Below, one piece after another: positions 1-7,701 of a stretch of 17,778 bases of DNA. The stretch lies in contig DOUE01000017.1 of the NCBI GenBank assembly GCA_003520745.1, forward strand, positions 52,754 to 70,531, given 5' to 3'. Position numbers and translations under genes: made by a program. Origin of the DNA: Erysipelotrichaceae bacterium. Lineage in GTDB: Bacteria; Bacillota_I; Bacilli_A; Erysipelotrichales; Erysipelotrichaceae. A model generated the notes under the pieces. That model saw nothing but the letters and a program-made list of their open reading frames with translations, was not told the origin of the DNA and did not search any database. Each line of letters begins with the position of its first letter. Positions within the stretch are counted from its first letter, which is position 1.

Positions 1-953
1 AGTTGCATGTAGAAGCCGCCGACGTTGATGTAGGCGACGAAGATCGCGGCGAAGATGATGCCGATCGGGTTGCTTAAACCCAACAAGGCGACGGGAATCC
101 CGTTGAACCCTTCGGCCGCCAGGATATCGACGACCTGGATGTGTTTCCCCGATCCCGCCAAATAGAGCAGGCCTCCGCCTAACCCGGCGAACGCCCCGGC
201 GATGACCATCGACAACAAAATGTTCCGTTTCGAATTCATCCCGGCGTATTGCGAAGCCGAACGGTTGTAGCCGCACGCCTTCAACTCATAACCGAAGGTC
301 GTCTTCTCCAAAACGATGTAGGCGATGATCGCGACGAGGATCGCGATGATGATCCCTAGATTGACATTGGATCCGTTAAACAAGGTATCCAACCCGACCT
401 TGGGGATGATGGCGCGGGTCGGCGTCATCGATTGATTCCGTGCCGCGTCGAACACCGTCTGTACGACCATGAAATTCACCAGATACATCCCGATGTAGTT
501 CATCATGATCGATGCGATGACTTCGTTGACATTCCGATAGGCTTTGAGGAATCCAGGGACCAACGCCCACAACCCGCCGGCGACGAATGCACCGATCAAA
601 GCGACCAACCATAGGATCTCAGTCGGAATGAACGTCGCCCTTACGGCGATGAAGACGGCAGTGAAAGCCCCAACGATGAACTGACCGGACGCCCCGATGT
701 TGAAGAGGCCTGTTTTGAAGGCGAAACCGACGGATAAGCCGGTCATGATGATCGGCGTCGCCAGATAAAGCGTCTGGCCCAAGCCTTTCATCCCGCCGGT
801 GAACCCGCCGGACAAGATCGTCAAGAAACCACCGACCGCATTGGCCGGATTACTGATAAGCAATACGATGAAACCGAAGGCAAAGCCGAAAATGATCGAG
901 AGGATCGACGCGGATGCGTTCTGGAAGCCTTTTGATTTAAGAAGCTTGTTCAT
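1..953 (-). CDS. BMP-family (nucleoside-type) ABC transporter permease, partial
   Basis: Membrane permease of an ABC importer of the NupP/YufP type (BPD_transp_2 family), expected to form the channel for nucleosides. The reading frame opens with MNKLLKSKGF at 953 and stays open to the window edge (about 317 residues), so the C-terminus is missing. It is rich in hydrophobic segments. It carries two stretches typical of this family: TGLFNIGASGQF at about residues 81-92 and NVNEVIASIMMNYI at about 141-154. The start overlaps the TGA stop of the upstream ATPase as ATGA, and GAGGTGAT lies just upstream as ribosome-binding site, so the two are translationally coupled. In related operons a second permease follows; it would lie outside the window. 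The family is clear; the substrate is inferred from the neighbours. Confidence 0.9.
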   Translation of the reverse strand, partial: MNKLLKSKGFQNASASILSIIFGFAFGFIVLLISNPANAVGGFLTILSGGFTGGMKGLGQTLYLATPIIMTGLSVGFAFKTGLFNIGASGQFIVGAFTAVFIAVRATFIPTEILWLVALIGAFVAGGLWALVPGFLKAYRNVNEVIASIMMNYIGMYLVNFMVVQTVFDAARNQSMTPTRAIIPKVGLDTLFNGSNVNLGIIIAILVAIIAYIVLEKTTFGYELKACGYNRSASQYAGMNSKRNILLSMVIAGAFAGLGGGLLYLAGSGKHIQVVDILAAEGFNGIPVALLGLSNPIGIIFAAIFVAYINVGGFYMQ

Positions 954-2476
954 TCGATCACCTCTCTCTTGGATCCGGACATGAAGAGACCAAGTTCCTG
1001 TTGGGAAACGACTTTCGGATCCGCCTGACCGACCAATTCCCCTTCATACATGACCAAGATGCGGTCGCTGACGTTCATGACCTCGATCATTTCAAGGGAA
1101 ATCAGAAGGACGGCCTTCCCGGCGTCCCGTTGTTCGACCAGTTTTTTATGGATATATTCGATCGCACCGACATCCAGTCCGCGAGTCGGTTGGACCGCGA
1201 TCAACAGATCCGGGTTCTTGTCGATCTCACGGGCGACGATCGCCTTCTGTTGATTGCCGCCCGACATGCTTCTGGTCTTTGAATTGACCCCTTCGCCGCT
1301 GCGGATATCGAACTGTTTGATCAAGTCGGATGCATGCTTGTAGATGGCATCGAACTTCAAGAAACCGTTGTTTTGATAGTCTTTTTGGAAATAGGACTGC
1401 AATACGAGGTTTTCGGCCAGGTTATAATCCAATACGAGTCCGTGTTTATGCCGATCTTCCGGTATATGCGAAATCCCGGAGACCGAACGGTGCCTAATGG
1501 TGGATCGTGTGATATCCGAGCCTTTGAAAAGCAACGAACCCGACTCGATCGGCGTCAGACCGGTCAAGGCGTAGACAAGGTCCGTTTGACCGTTGCCTTC
1601 GATCCCTGCGATGCAAAGGATTTCACCGCGACGGACCTTGAAACTCACGTTGTTGACGGCGTTCTTATGGCTGTGCTTCGACTTCACCACCAGATTCTTG
1701 ACTTCAAGGATCACTTCACCGGGTTTCTGTTCCCCTTTTTCGACTTCGAACAAGACTTTGCGTCCGACCATCATTTCCGACATCTCTTCCTTGGACGTCG
1801 TCGCCACGTCGACCGTCGCGATGTATTTCCCTTTACGCAAGACCGTGACACGGTCGGCAACCTGTTTGATTTCGTTCAACTTATGCGTGATAAAGATGAT
1901 GGACTTCCCTTCCGAAGCCAGATTCTTCATGATTTTCATCAACTCGTCGATTTCCTGCGGGGTAAGTACGGCCGTAGGTTCATCGAAAATCAAGATTTCG
2001 TTTTCGCGATACAACATTTTCAGGATTTCGACCCGTTGTTCCATCCCGACGGAAATGTCGGAAATCAAAGCATCCGGATCGATGAAAAGATTATACTGTT
2101 TCGATATCTTTTCGACTCTCTCGCGTGCATCCTTCAACTTCAAAAACCCGTTTTCCACGGTTTCGACACCGAGCACGACATTCTCGAGCACGGTGAAATT
2201 GTGGACGAGTTTGAAGTGTTGGTGCACCATCCCGATGCCGTATTTCTTGGCGTCGTTGGGGTTATGGATCTTCGCTACCTGACCATTGACTTTGATGGTT
2301 CCTTTCTCGGCTTTATACAAACCGAAAAGGACGCTCATCAGAGTCGATTTCCCCGCACCGTTTTCGCCCAACAACGCATGGATCTCGCCTTTGCGTACTT
2401 GCAAGGTGATGTCGTCGTTGGCGATAATACCGGGAAACTCTTTTGTGATATTCAGCATTTCGATTACATATTCCAT
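950..2476 (-). CDS. BMP-family ABC transporter ATP-binding protein (two ABC domains)
   Basis: Cytoplasmic ATPase of a nucleoside-type importer (NupO/YufO-like), 508 residues, with two fused ABC domains. The first has Walker A GENGAGKST at residues 37-45, a signature around ISVGMEQRVE and Walker B ILIFDEPT. The second has the degenerate Walker A GIEGNGQT, signature MSGGNQQKA and Walker B LLIAVQPTRGLD with Gln in place of the catalytic Glu. This asymmetry is normal for the sugar/nucleoside double-ATPase class. An in-frame start at 2545 exists, but the start at 2476 (MEYVIEML) is preferred: AGGAG at 2485-2489 lies 8 nt upstream and the ABC domain begins at once. The gene follows the lipoprotein gene after an intrinsic terminator and overlaps the permease start by 4 nt. 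Confidence 0.95.
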   Translation of the reverse strand: MEYVIEMLNITKEFPGIIANDDITLQVRKGEIHALLGENGAGKSTLMSVLFGLYKAEKGTIKVNGQVAKIHNPNDAKKYGIGMVHQHFKLVHNFTVLENVVLGVETVENGFLKLKDARERVEKISKQYNLFIDPDALISDISVGMEQRVEILKMLYRENEILIFDEPTAVLTPQEIDELMKIMKNLASEGKSIIFITHKLNEIKQVADRVTVLRKGKYIATVDVATTSKEEMSEMMVGRKVLFEVEKGEQKPGEVILEVKNLVVKSKHSHKNAVNNVSFKVRRGEILCIAGIEGNGQTDLVYALTGLTPIESGSLLFKGSDITRSTIRHRSVSGISHIPEDRHKHGLVLDYNLAENLVLQSYFQKDYQNNGFLKFDAIYKHASDLIKQFDIRSGEGVNSKTRSMSGGNQQKAIVAREIDKNPDLLIAVQPTRGLDVGAIEYIHKKLVEQRDAGKAVLLISLEMIEVMNVSDRILVMYEGELVGQADPKVVSQQELGLFMSGSKREVIE

Positions 2477-2497
2477 GGGTATTTCTCCTATGTTGGA

Positions 2498-2503
2498 ATT
2501 ATA
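2498..2503 (-). promoter_or_regulatory. Possible internal promoter (-10 box) for ATPase-permease
   Basis: A perfect TATAAT on the minus strand lies between the terminator after the lipoprotein gene and the ATPase ribosome-binding site. No good -35 hexamer is found at 16-18 nt spacing (CACCAT at 17), so this is weak. If active, it would restart transcription after the terminator. Confidence 0.3.
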
Positions 2504-2545
2504 TCTTATTTTGGGCGAAAATGGTGTATTTGTTGGCTCAAACAT

Positions 2546-2573
2546 AAAAAAAAGCGGACCATGCGGTCCGCTT
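2546..2573 (-). terminator. Intrinsic terminator after the BMP lipoprotein gene
   Basis: Read on the minus strand, a perfect 9-bp stem (AAGCGGACC with GGTCCGCTT) and 4-nt loop is followed by a run of eight T. It begins 9 nt past the lipoprotein stop and precedes the ATPase gene. It probably lets most transcripts stop after the binding protein, giving an excess of it over the ATPase and permease. Confidence 0.85.
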
Positions 2574-2582
2574 CGAGTCGAA

Positions 2583-3647
2583 TTATTCGATGGTGACTTT
2601 GACGATCGTCAACGGCAGTAAATCGGCCGTCGCGGCGTCGGTGTCTTTCTTGATCATGATGGTTCCGTCAACGAGTTTGTCGAAAACGGCATCGTAATCG
2701 GCTTGTTTGAAGGTCGTGAAACGGCTGAAGTCTTGCGGCAAACCAACACCGTCGACATCGGCGCCCAACGTGACGATTTCGCCACCCGGGAATTCATCGG
2801 CATAGTACGCTTCAAGCGCGAGGAAGACGGAGTTTCCGAGTTCCTTCATCGCGGAAGTGATGACGGTGTCGGATTCAGGAGATTGGTCGACGTCGACGCC
2901 GATAACCTTCTTGTCGGCTTCTTCGGCAGCGGACATGACGGAGTTCCCGACTTTACCGCCGGCGGCGAAGATCACTTCGACGCCCGATTGATACCAGGAA
3001 GCGGCTTTCGCTTTGTTATCGGGGGTGTCGTCGAAGTTACCGGTGTAGTGGTACTTGACCATGACATCGGCTAAACCCAATTCAGCGGCGGCATATTCGG
3101 CGCCTTGAAGGAATCCATAACCGAAACGGACAACGGCCGGAACAGCCATGCCGCCCATGAATCCTAAGTTGGTGTAGCCGTCTTTAACCGCGGCGTAGCC
3201 AGCCAGGAAACCGGATTGTTCTTCAGCATAATAGATCGAGTAGACATTGTCTTCGGCACGGAACTGCGTCCAGTCTTCACTGTGCGGATCCGCATCCAAC
3301 AACACGAACATGACATCCGGGAACAAGTCCTGGGCTTCGAATACGGCCGGTCCGAACAAGAATCCCGGGGTGACGATGACTTTCGCCCCGCCGGTAACCG
3401 CTAATTCGATCGCATCGACGTAGGCAGCGGTCGATTGTTCGGTCGGTTTGTAATATTGGTGGGTGATGTCGTTTTCTTCGGCATACTTGACAAGACCTTC
3501 CCATGCGCCTTGGTTGAACGACTTGTCGTCGATATTGCCGACGTCAGTGATCAAGGCAAGTTCAAATCCCTTGTCTTCGGGTTTCGAACATGCAGCAAGT
3601 CCGAATACCATCAGGAATACAGTCAAAAGAATCAAAAGCTTCTTCAT
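2583..3647 (-). CDS. BMP-family substrate-binding lipoprotein (nucleoside type)
   Basis: Lipid-anchored extracellular solute-binding protein (PnrA/NupN/BMP family), 354 residues, which captures the substrate for the adjacent ABC importer. It starts with a lysine-containing signal peptide and hydrophobic core ending in the lipobox LAAC, with the lipidated Cys at residue 20. The mature protein opens with ALITDVGNIDDKSFNQGAWEG, the hallmark of this family, and later has VIFAAGGKVG and VIGVDVDQS, typical of the purine-nucleoside-binding fold. A start at 3662 is possible, but ATG 3647 is chosen because GGAGG at 3656-3660 lies 8 nt upstream and the signal peptide begins there. A promoter lies upstream and a terminator directly downstream. 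Nucleoside specificity is inferred from the family, not shown. Confidence 0.95.
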   Translation of the reverse strand: MKKLLILLTVFLMVFGLAACSKPEDKGFELALITDVGNIDDKSFNQGAWEGLVKYAEENDITHQYYKPTEQSTAAYVDAIELAVTGGAKVIVTPGFLFGPAVFEAQDLFPDVMFVLLDADPHSEDWTQFRAEDNVYSIYYAEEQSGFLAGYAAVKDGYTNLGFMGGMAVPAVVRFGYGFLQGAEYAAAELGLADVMVKYHYTGNFDDTPDNKAKAASWYQSGVEVIFAAGGKVGNSVMSAAEEADKKVIGVDVDQSPESDTVITSAMKELGNSVFLALEAYYADEFPGGEIVTLGADVDGVGLPQDFSRFTTFKQADYDAVFDKLVDGTIMIKKDTDAATADLLPLTIVKVTIE

Positions 3648-3691
3648 TACTTCTTCCTCCATTGTTTTTCGCAGTGTATCTGCTCCATCTC

Positions 3692-3720
3692 AGTTTAGTA
3701 TTTTTTACACTTAAAGTCAA
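3692..3720 (-). promoter_or_regulatory. Promoter of the BMP importer operon
   Basis: On the minus strand, TTGACT (3715-3720) and TAAACT (3692-3697) are separated by 17 nt, a good sigma-A-type match. It lies after the ftsK terminator and leaves a leader of roughly 38 nt before the lipoprotein start. No clear operator was seen. Confidence 0.65.
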
Positions 3721-3731
3721 CTAAGCAAACC

Positions 3732-3758
3732 AAAGGAAAAGCGGTTTTGTAACCGCTT
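3732..3758 (-). terminator. Intrinsic terminator of the rnjB-ftsK unit
   Basis: On the minus strand, the stem AAGCGGTT/AACCGCTT (8 bp, 4-nt loop) is followed by TTTTCCTTT. The first arm overlaps the ftsK TAA stop codon. The T-tract is interrupted, so termination may be moderate. Confidence 0.75.
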
Positions 3759-5955
3759 AATCTTCATCGTCGGTTTTGCGGACCCGGACATCGCGCGGCT
3801 TGCTGCCCTGCGTCGGTCCGATGATACCCTTTTGCTCAAGGACATCCATCATGCGCGCCGCGCGGTTGTATCCCAATCCGAATCGGCGTTGGATGCTGGA
3901 GGTCGAAGCCCGTTGGGTTTCGATGACATACTCTTTGACTTCATCGAAAAGCGGATCATCCAAGGCGGATGCGATGCCTTCCGACAAGCCTTCCCCGTCT
4001 TCGGGATTGATGAACGCTTCGTCATAGGTCGGTTTGCGCTGTGCGGCGGTGGTTTCGGCCAAACGGCGTACTTCATCGTCGGAAACGAAAACCCCCTGGA
4101 TACGGACGGAAGCGGGCTCTCCGACCGGAATGAACAACATATCCCCGTAACCAAGCAGCCTTTCCGCCCCGACATGGTCCAGGATGGTCCTGGAATCCAC
4201 TCCGCTGGAGACGGCGAAGGCGATGCGCGATGGGATGTTGGATTTGATGATCCCGGTGATGACATCGACCGAAGGACGCTGGGTCGCGACGATCAGGTGG
4301 ATCCCGGCGGCACGCGCCAACTGGGTGATCCGTTGGATGCTGGATTCGACTTCTTTCCCGGCGACGATCATCAAGTCGGCGAGTTCGTCGATGATGACGA
4401 CGATCCACGGCATCGGCTCAAGGTGTTCCTGCGGGGCTTTGATGAGAAGTTCGTTGTAGGCGGTGATGTTGCGGACATTGCATTTTGAGAAGACCTCATA
4501 GCGGTTTTCCATCATCTTGACGACGATTTTTAGCGCCCTTGCGGCTTCGGAGGCGTCGGAAATGACCGGGCAGATCAAATGCGGGATTTTCTGGAACGAA
4601 GTGAACTCGACTTTCTTGGGGTCGATCAGGATCATCTTCACTTCATCGGGTGTCGTACGTAGCAATAATGTCGAAATGATCGAATTGACGCAGACGGATT
4701 TCCCGCTGCCGGTCGCACCTGCGATCAAGAGATGAGGCATTTTGTCGAGTTCCGAAAAGATCGGGCGCCCGGATAAATCCCGTCCTAGGGCGAACAAGAG
4801 TTTCTTGTTCATCTTTTCCGGAGGGATTTCCTTCAGCATCTCCGCCATGCGGACGGGGATCATCTCTACGTTGGGGATCTCGACGCCGACCGCGTTACGG
4901 CCGGGGATCGGGGCTTCGATCCGGATGTCCTTCGCCGCCAACTCCATTTTGATGTTGTCCTGGATGGAAGCGATTTTCGATACTTTGACGTTGGAGTCCG
5001 GACGCACTTCGAACTTCGTGACCGCCGGGCCGATATGGGTGGCGACCAGGGTCGCGTTGATGCCGAAATTCGATAGGATCTCAAGCAGTTTCTTCCCTTT
5101 GAAAACGGCTGCGTTGGCGTTGGCGCTGGATTTGCTCTTGGCCGCGACTTCATCGAGGATCTTGATATCGGGGAGAACGTAGTTGCCGATGTTGTGGATG
5201 GTCGCGGCGGATTTCGTCGTGACTTCCCTTTCATCGAACAAACTCGGCTTTGCGATGACGGTCGAACGTTTTTCAGGGACGACGACTTCCTGGACTTCGG
5301 GTTCTTTGACATCCGGCGTCAAAAACTTCAACCGGTGCTTCTTCTTGGGAAGTTCCGGTTCGGCTTTTTCTTCATAAGCCATTTCTTCGCCGATCTGCGT
5401 CATCACGCGGTTTTTGGCGGAGCGCATCTTGGCGATGGCTTTCTTCACGTATTTCCAATCCACGAAGAGCAGGATGGCCACGATATAGAGGAAAACGATG
5501 ACGATCAGCGTCCCTGTCCGTGCGAACAGAAGGGTGAAGAGCGAATACAGGAAAACCCCGACCAGCCCCCCGTTGGGGGACAGCGCTTCGGTGAAGATTT
5601 CCGGCGTGTTGCTCATCCATTCTTCAAAGACCGCGAATCCGATGTCGGATCGCGTATAGGCGCGATAGGATGCGGTAAGGATCACCGCCGTCAGCATCAA
5701 ACCCAATGCGATGCTCGTCTTTAAACGAAGGTTGGGGTTCTTACGCCAAAAAAGGATGAACAAGGCGTATAGAAACATAAGGACGTAAAAGAATACGATC
5801 GTTTCGCCCACAAAAAAGCGCACCAAACGGTCAAGATAGATGCCGACGATCCCGAAACGTTGAAACGAAATGATGGTCAACGTAAACAGGATGAGGGCGT
5901 TGATGATGTAGAGAAGCTTACGCTCCTCTTTCCGTAGTGTTTTTCTGCGTGCCAT
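3757..5955 (-). CDS. ftsK: DNA translocase FtsK/SpoIIIE
   Basis: Septum-anchored, ATP-driven double-stranded DNA pump that clears chromosome ends from the division site, 732 residues, slightly shorter than Bacillus SpoIIIE. The N-terminus has several hydrophobic segments (roughly 12-32, 48-70, 78-96 and 135-170) for membrane anchoring. A charged linker and the alpha/beta motor follow, with Walker A AGATGSGKS (Lys419) and Walker B IIDELADLM (Asp523). The C-terminal gamma winged helix contains RASTSSIQRRFGLGYNRAA, which in the family reads polarised chromosome motifs. ATG 5955 has GGAGG at 5961-5965. The gene follows rnjB by 14 nt with no promoter between them, so they are cotranscribed. FtsK versus SpoIIIE naming is arbitrary here; no sporulation gene was seen in the window. 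Confidence 0.97.
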   Translation of the reverse strand: MARRKTLRKEERKLLYIINALILFTLTIISFQRFGIVGIYLDRLVRFFVGETIVFFYVLMFLYALFILFWRKNPNLRLKTSIALGLMLTAVILTASYRAYTRSDIGFAVFEEWMSNTPEIFTEALSPNGGLVGVFLYSLFTLLFARTGTLIVIVFLYIVAILLFVDWKYVKKAIAKMRSAKNRVMTQIGEEMAYEEKAEPELPKKKHRLKFLTPDVKEPEVQEVVVPEKRSTVIAKPSLFDEREVTTKSAATIHNIGNYVLPDIKILDEVAAKSKSSANANAAVFKGKKLLEILSNFGINATLVATHIGPAVTKFEVRPDSNVKVSKIASIQDNIKMELAAKDIRIEAPIPGRNAVGVEIPNVEMIPVRMAEMLKEIPPEKMNKKLLFALGRDLSGRPIFSELDKMPHLLIAGATGSGKSVCVNSIISTLLLRTTPDEVKMILIDPKKVEFTSFQKIPHLICPVISDASEAARALKIVVKMMENRYEVFSKCNVRNITAYNELLIKAPQEHLEPMPWIVVIIDELADLMIVAGKEVESSIQRITQLARAAGIHLIVATQRPSVDVITGIIKSNIPSRIAFAVSSGVDSRTILDHVGAERLLGYGDMLFIPVGEPASVRIQGVFVSDDEVRRLAETTAAQRKPTYDEAFINPEDGEGLSEGIASALDDPLFDEVKEYVIETQRASTSSIQRRFGLGYNRAARMMDVLEQKGIIGPTQGSKPRDVRVRKTDDED

Positions 5956-5969
5956 GCAACCCTCCGTGA

Positions 5970-7634
5970 TTATTCATTCACATTGATTTCGACGATGACC
6001 GGAAGGATCATCGGACGCTTGCCCGTTTCCTTCAGGACATAGCGCATGATTTTATCCTTGGCGTCCATGCGCACGGACATGTTCTCATACTTGTTCGCGG
6101 CGACCGCGTCGATGATGACGCGTTCGACGATGTTGCCGATTTCCTTGACGATGTAGTCCGCTTCCTTGAGATAGATGACACCCCTGGACTGGACATCGGG
6201 TCCGCCGATGACTTCCTTGGTCGCATAGTTGACGACGACGCCGACCACGATGGCTCCGTCGGTCGACAAGGCTTCACGGTCTTTCAAAACCATCCCGCTG
6301 ACATCCAGCGATTCGTTACCGTCGATCATCAGATCTTCCAACGGAAGGATCGTCGATGTGTTTTTCAACACTTTGTCTTCGAACAAGGCGACTTGGCCGT
6401 TGTCGAGAACCACGATGCGATCCGCGAAATAGCCCGAATCCAACGCGATGTTCGCGTTGACGATCAATTGCCGGTATTCACCATGGATGGGGATGAAATA
6501 TTTCGGTTTCAGCAGGGACAGCATCATCTTGATGTCCTCGGCGGAAGCATGCATTGAAAAGATTTTCTTGCGGTCCAGCGTCACGACGCGCACGCCCTCT
6601 TTGTAGAGTTCGTTCTCCATTTTACTGGCTTCACGCTCCGTCCCGGGGACGACCGGCGAGGCGATGACGACCGTGTCTTCGCTATGCAGTTCAAGCTTCG
6701 TATCTTCCGAAATCGCGATGCGGTGCATGACCTTGAATACGTTGGGCCCGCTGGCGCTGACGATGATGATCGCGTTGGTGTAGTCGTTGGTGAATTTCTC
6801 GGCGCTGAGTTCCAAACCGGCCGGCACATGGTAATAGCCCAGTTTTTCGACCTGGCGCAGTAGATTGCGTTGATTGTCATTGTAGAAGAAGATCTTTTTC
6901 TTGTACTTGTTGGCGAGTTCGATGACTTCGATCAAACGGTAAAGGTTTTGTTCATAAAGCGTAATGAACACCCGTCCCCGCGCGTCTTCGACGGCACTCT
7001 CGATATGGTCCGTGATGCGGTGGTTCGGCGCCGTGAAGCCCGGCTTTTCCGCATAGACGGATTCCGTCAACAATGCCAAGACACCCTTCTTGCCGATGTC
7101 GGCGAATTCGGTGATGTCGCAAGCGAACGCCGCGTTGCGCGCGTTCAAATCGATGATGTATTCACCCGCATAGACGATCGCGCCTTGGTCGGTCTCGATC
7201 GCCAAGCCGAAGGCGTCGGCGATGGAATGCGTCAGCCCGAAGGTGCGGATGTTGACGCCGTTGATCGCCAGTTTCCCGTTGCGCTTGATGCGGTGGATCT
7301 TCACTTCCTTGATATTCTGCTTCTTAAGCATCTCTTCGATCATCACGGCGCTCAGCGGCGTCGTATAGATGGGGACGTTCGCCTGCCTCAACAGATACGG
7401 CAAAGCCGCCATCGCATCGTCATGCGCATGCGTAATGAACACGGCTTTCACCCTGTCCTTGTTTTCGATGAGATATTTCATATCGGGAATGATCATCTCG
7501 ATTCCCAATTGTTCCGTATCGGGGTATTTGATTCCGGCTTCGATGACGAAGAGATCGTTGTTGATTTCCACGACATAAAGATTTTTGCCGTCTTCGTCCA
7601 GCCCGCCTAACGCAAAAATGCGTATTTTATCCAT
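5970..7634 (-). CDS. rnjB: Ribonuclease J family protein, RNase J2-like with degenerate active site
   Basis: Beta-CASP metallo-beta-lactamase protein of 554 residues, the usual RNase J length; the family performs 5'-3' exonucleolytic and endonucleolytic mRNA decay. Fold markers are clear: the metallo-beta-lactamase start IFALGGLDEDGKN, THSIADAFG (His136), SPVVPGTE and IPIHGEYR. Several metal and substrate motifs are altered. HxHxDH reads H69-A-H71-D-D73-A74, so the last His is Ala. GD(F) reads GEY (Glu158), VDAG reads IEAG, and the usual GSQGEP is replaced by SASGPN. Bacillus RNase J2 (rnjB) also has a degraded HxHxDH and sits near spoIIIE, so I call this a J2-type paralogue, perhaps a weak or inactive partner of a canonical RNase J1 encoded elsewhere. 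Start 7634 has AGGAGG 7 nt upstream. It heads an operon with ftsK. Confidence 0.85.
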   Translation of the reverse strand: MDKIRIFALGGLDEDGKNLYVVEINNDLFVIEAGIKYPDTEQLGIEMIIPDMKYLIENKDRVKAVFITHAHDDAMAALPYLLRQANVPIYTTPLSAVMIEEMLKKQNIKEVKIHRIKRNGKLAINGVNIRTFGLTHSIADAFGLAIETDQGAIVYAGEYIIDLNARNAAFACDITEFADIGKKGVLALLTESVYAEKPGFTAPNHRITDHIESAVEDARGRVFITLYEQNLYRLIEVIELANKYKKKIFFYNDNQRNLLRQVEKLGYYHVPAGLELSAEKFTNDYTNAIIIVSASGPNVFKVMHRIAISEDTKLELHSEDTVVIASPVVPGTEREASKMENELYKEGVRVVTLDRKKIFSMHASAEDIKMMLSLLKPKYFIPIHGEYRQLIVNANIALDSGYFADRIVVLDNGQVALFEDKVLKNTSTILPLEDLMIDGNESLDVSGMVLKDREALSTDGAIVVGVVVNYATKEVIGGPDVQSRGVIYLKEADYIVKEIGNIVERVIIDAVAANKYENMSVRMDAKDKIMRYVLKETGKRPMILPVIVEINVNE

Positions 7635-7658
7635 GATATTTCCTCCTGCTTTTCTACC

Positions 7659-7687
7659 ATTATACCTTAGCGGGTCTCTTTTTTCAA
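7659..7687 (-). promoter_or_regulatory. Promoter of rnjB-ftsK
   Basis: On the minus strand, TTGAAA (7682-7687), 17 nt and a perfect TATAAT (7659-7664) form the strongest sigma-A-like promoter of this half of the window. It lies in the short gap between the miaB stop and the rnjB ribosome-binding site. Confidence 0.8.
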
Positions 7688-7701
7688 ACGTTGGCCCGAT
7701 T

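Noticed and set aside
950..2476. Degenerate Walker A and Gln for Glu in the second ABC domain
   Set aside because: This asymmetry is standard for the BMP and sugar-type double ATPases, not a sign of decay.
1334..2596. A 420-codon open frame on the plus strand opposite the ABC ATPase gene
   Set aside because: Low-complexity His/Asp/Phe-rich translation, no ribosome-binding site, and fully antisense to a clear double-ABC ATPase; a shadow frame.
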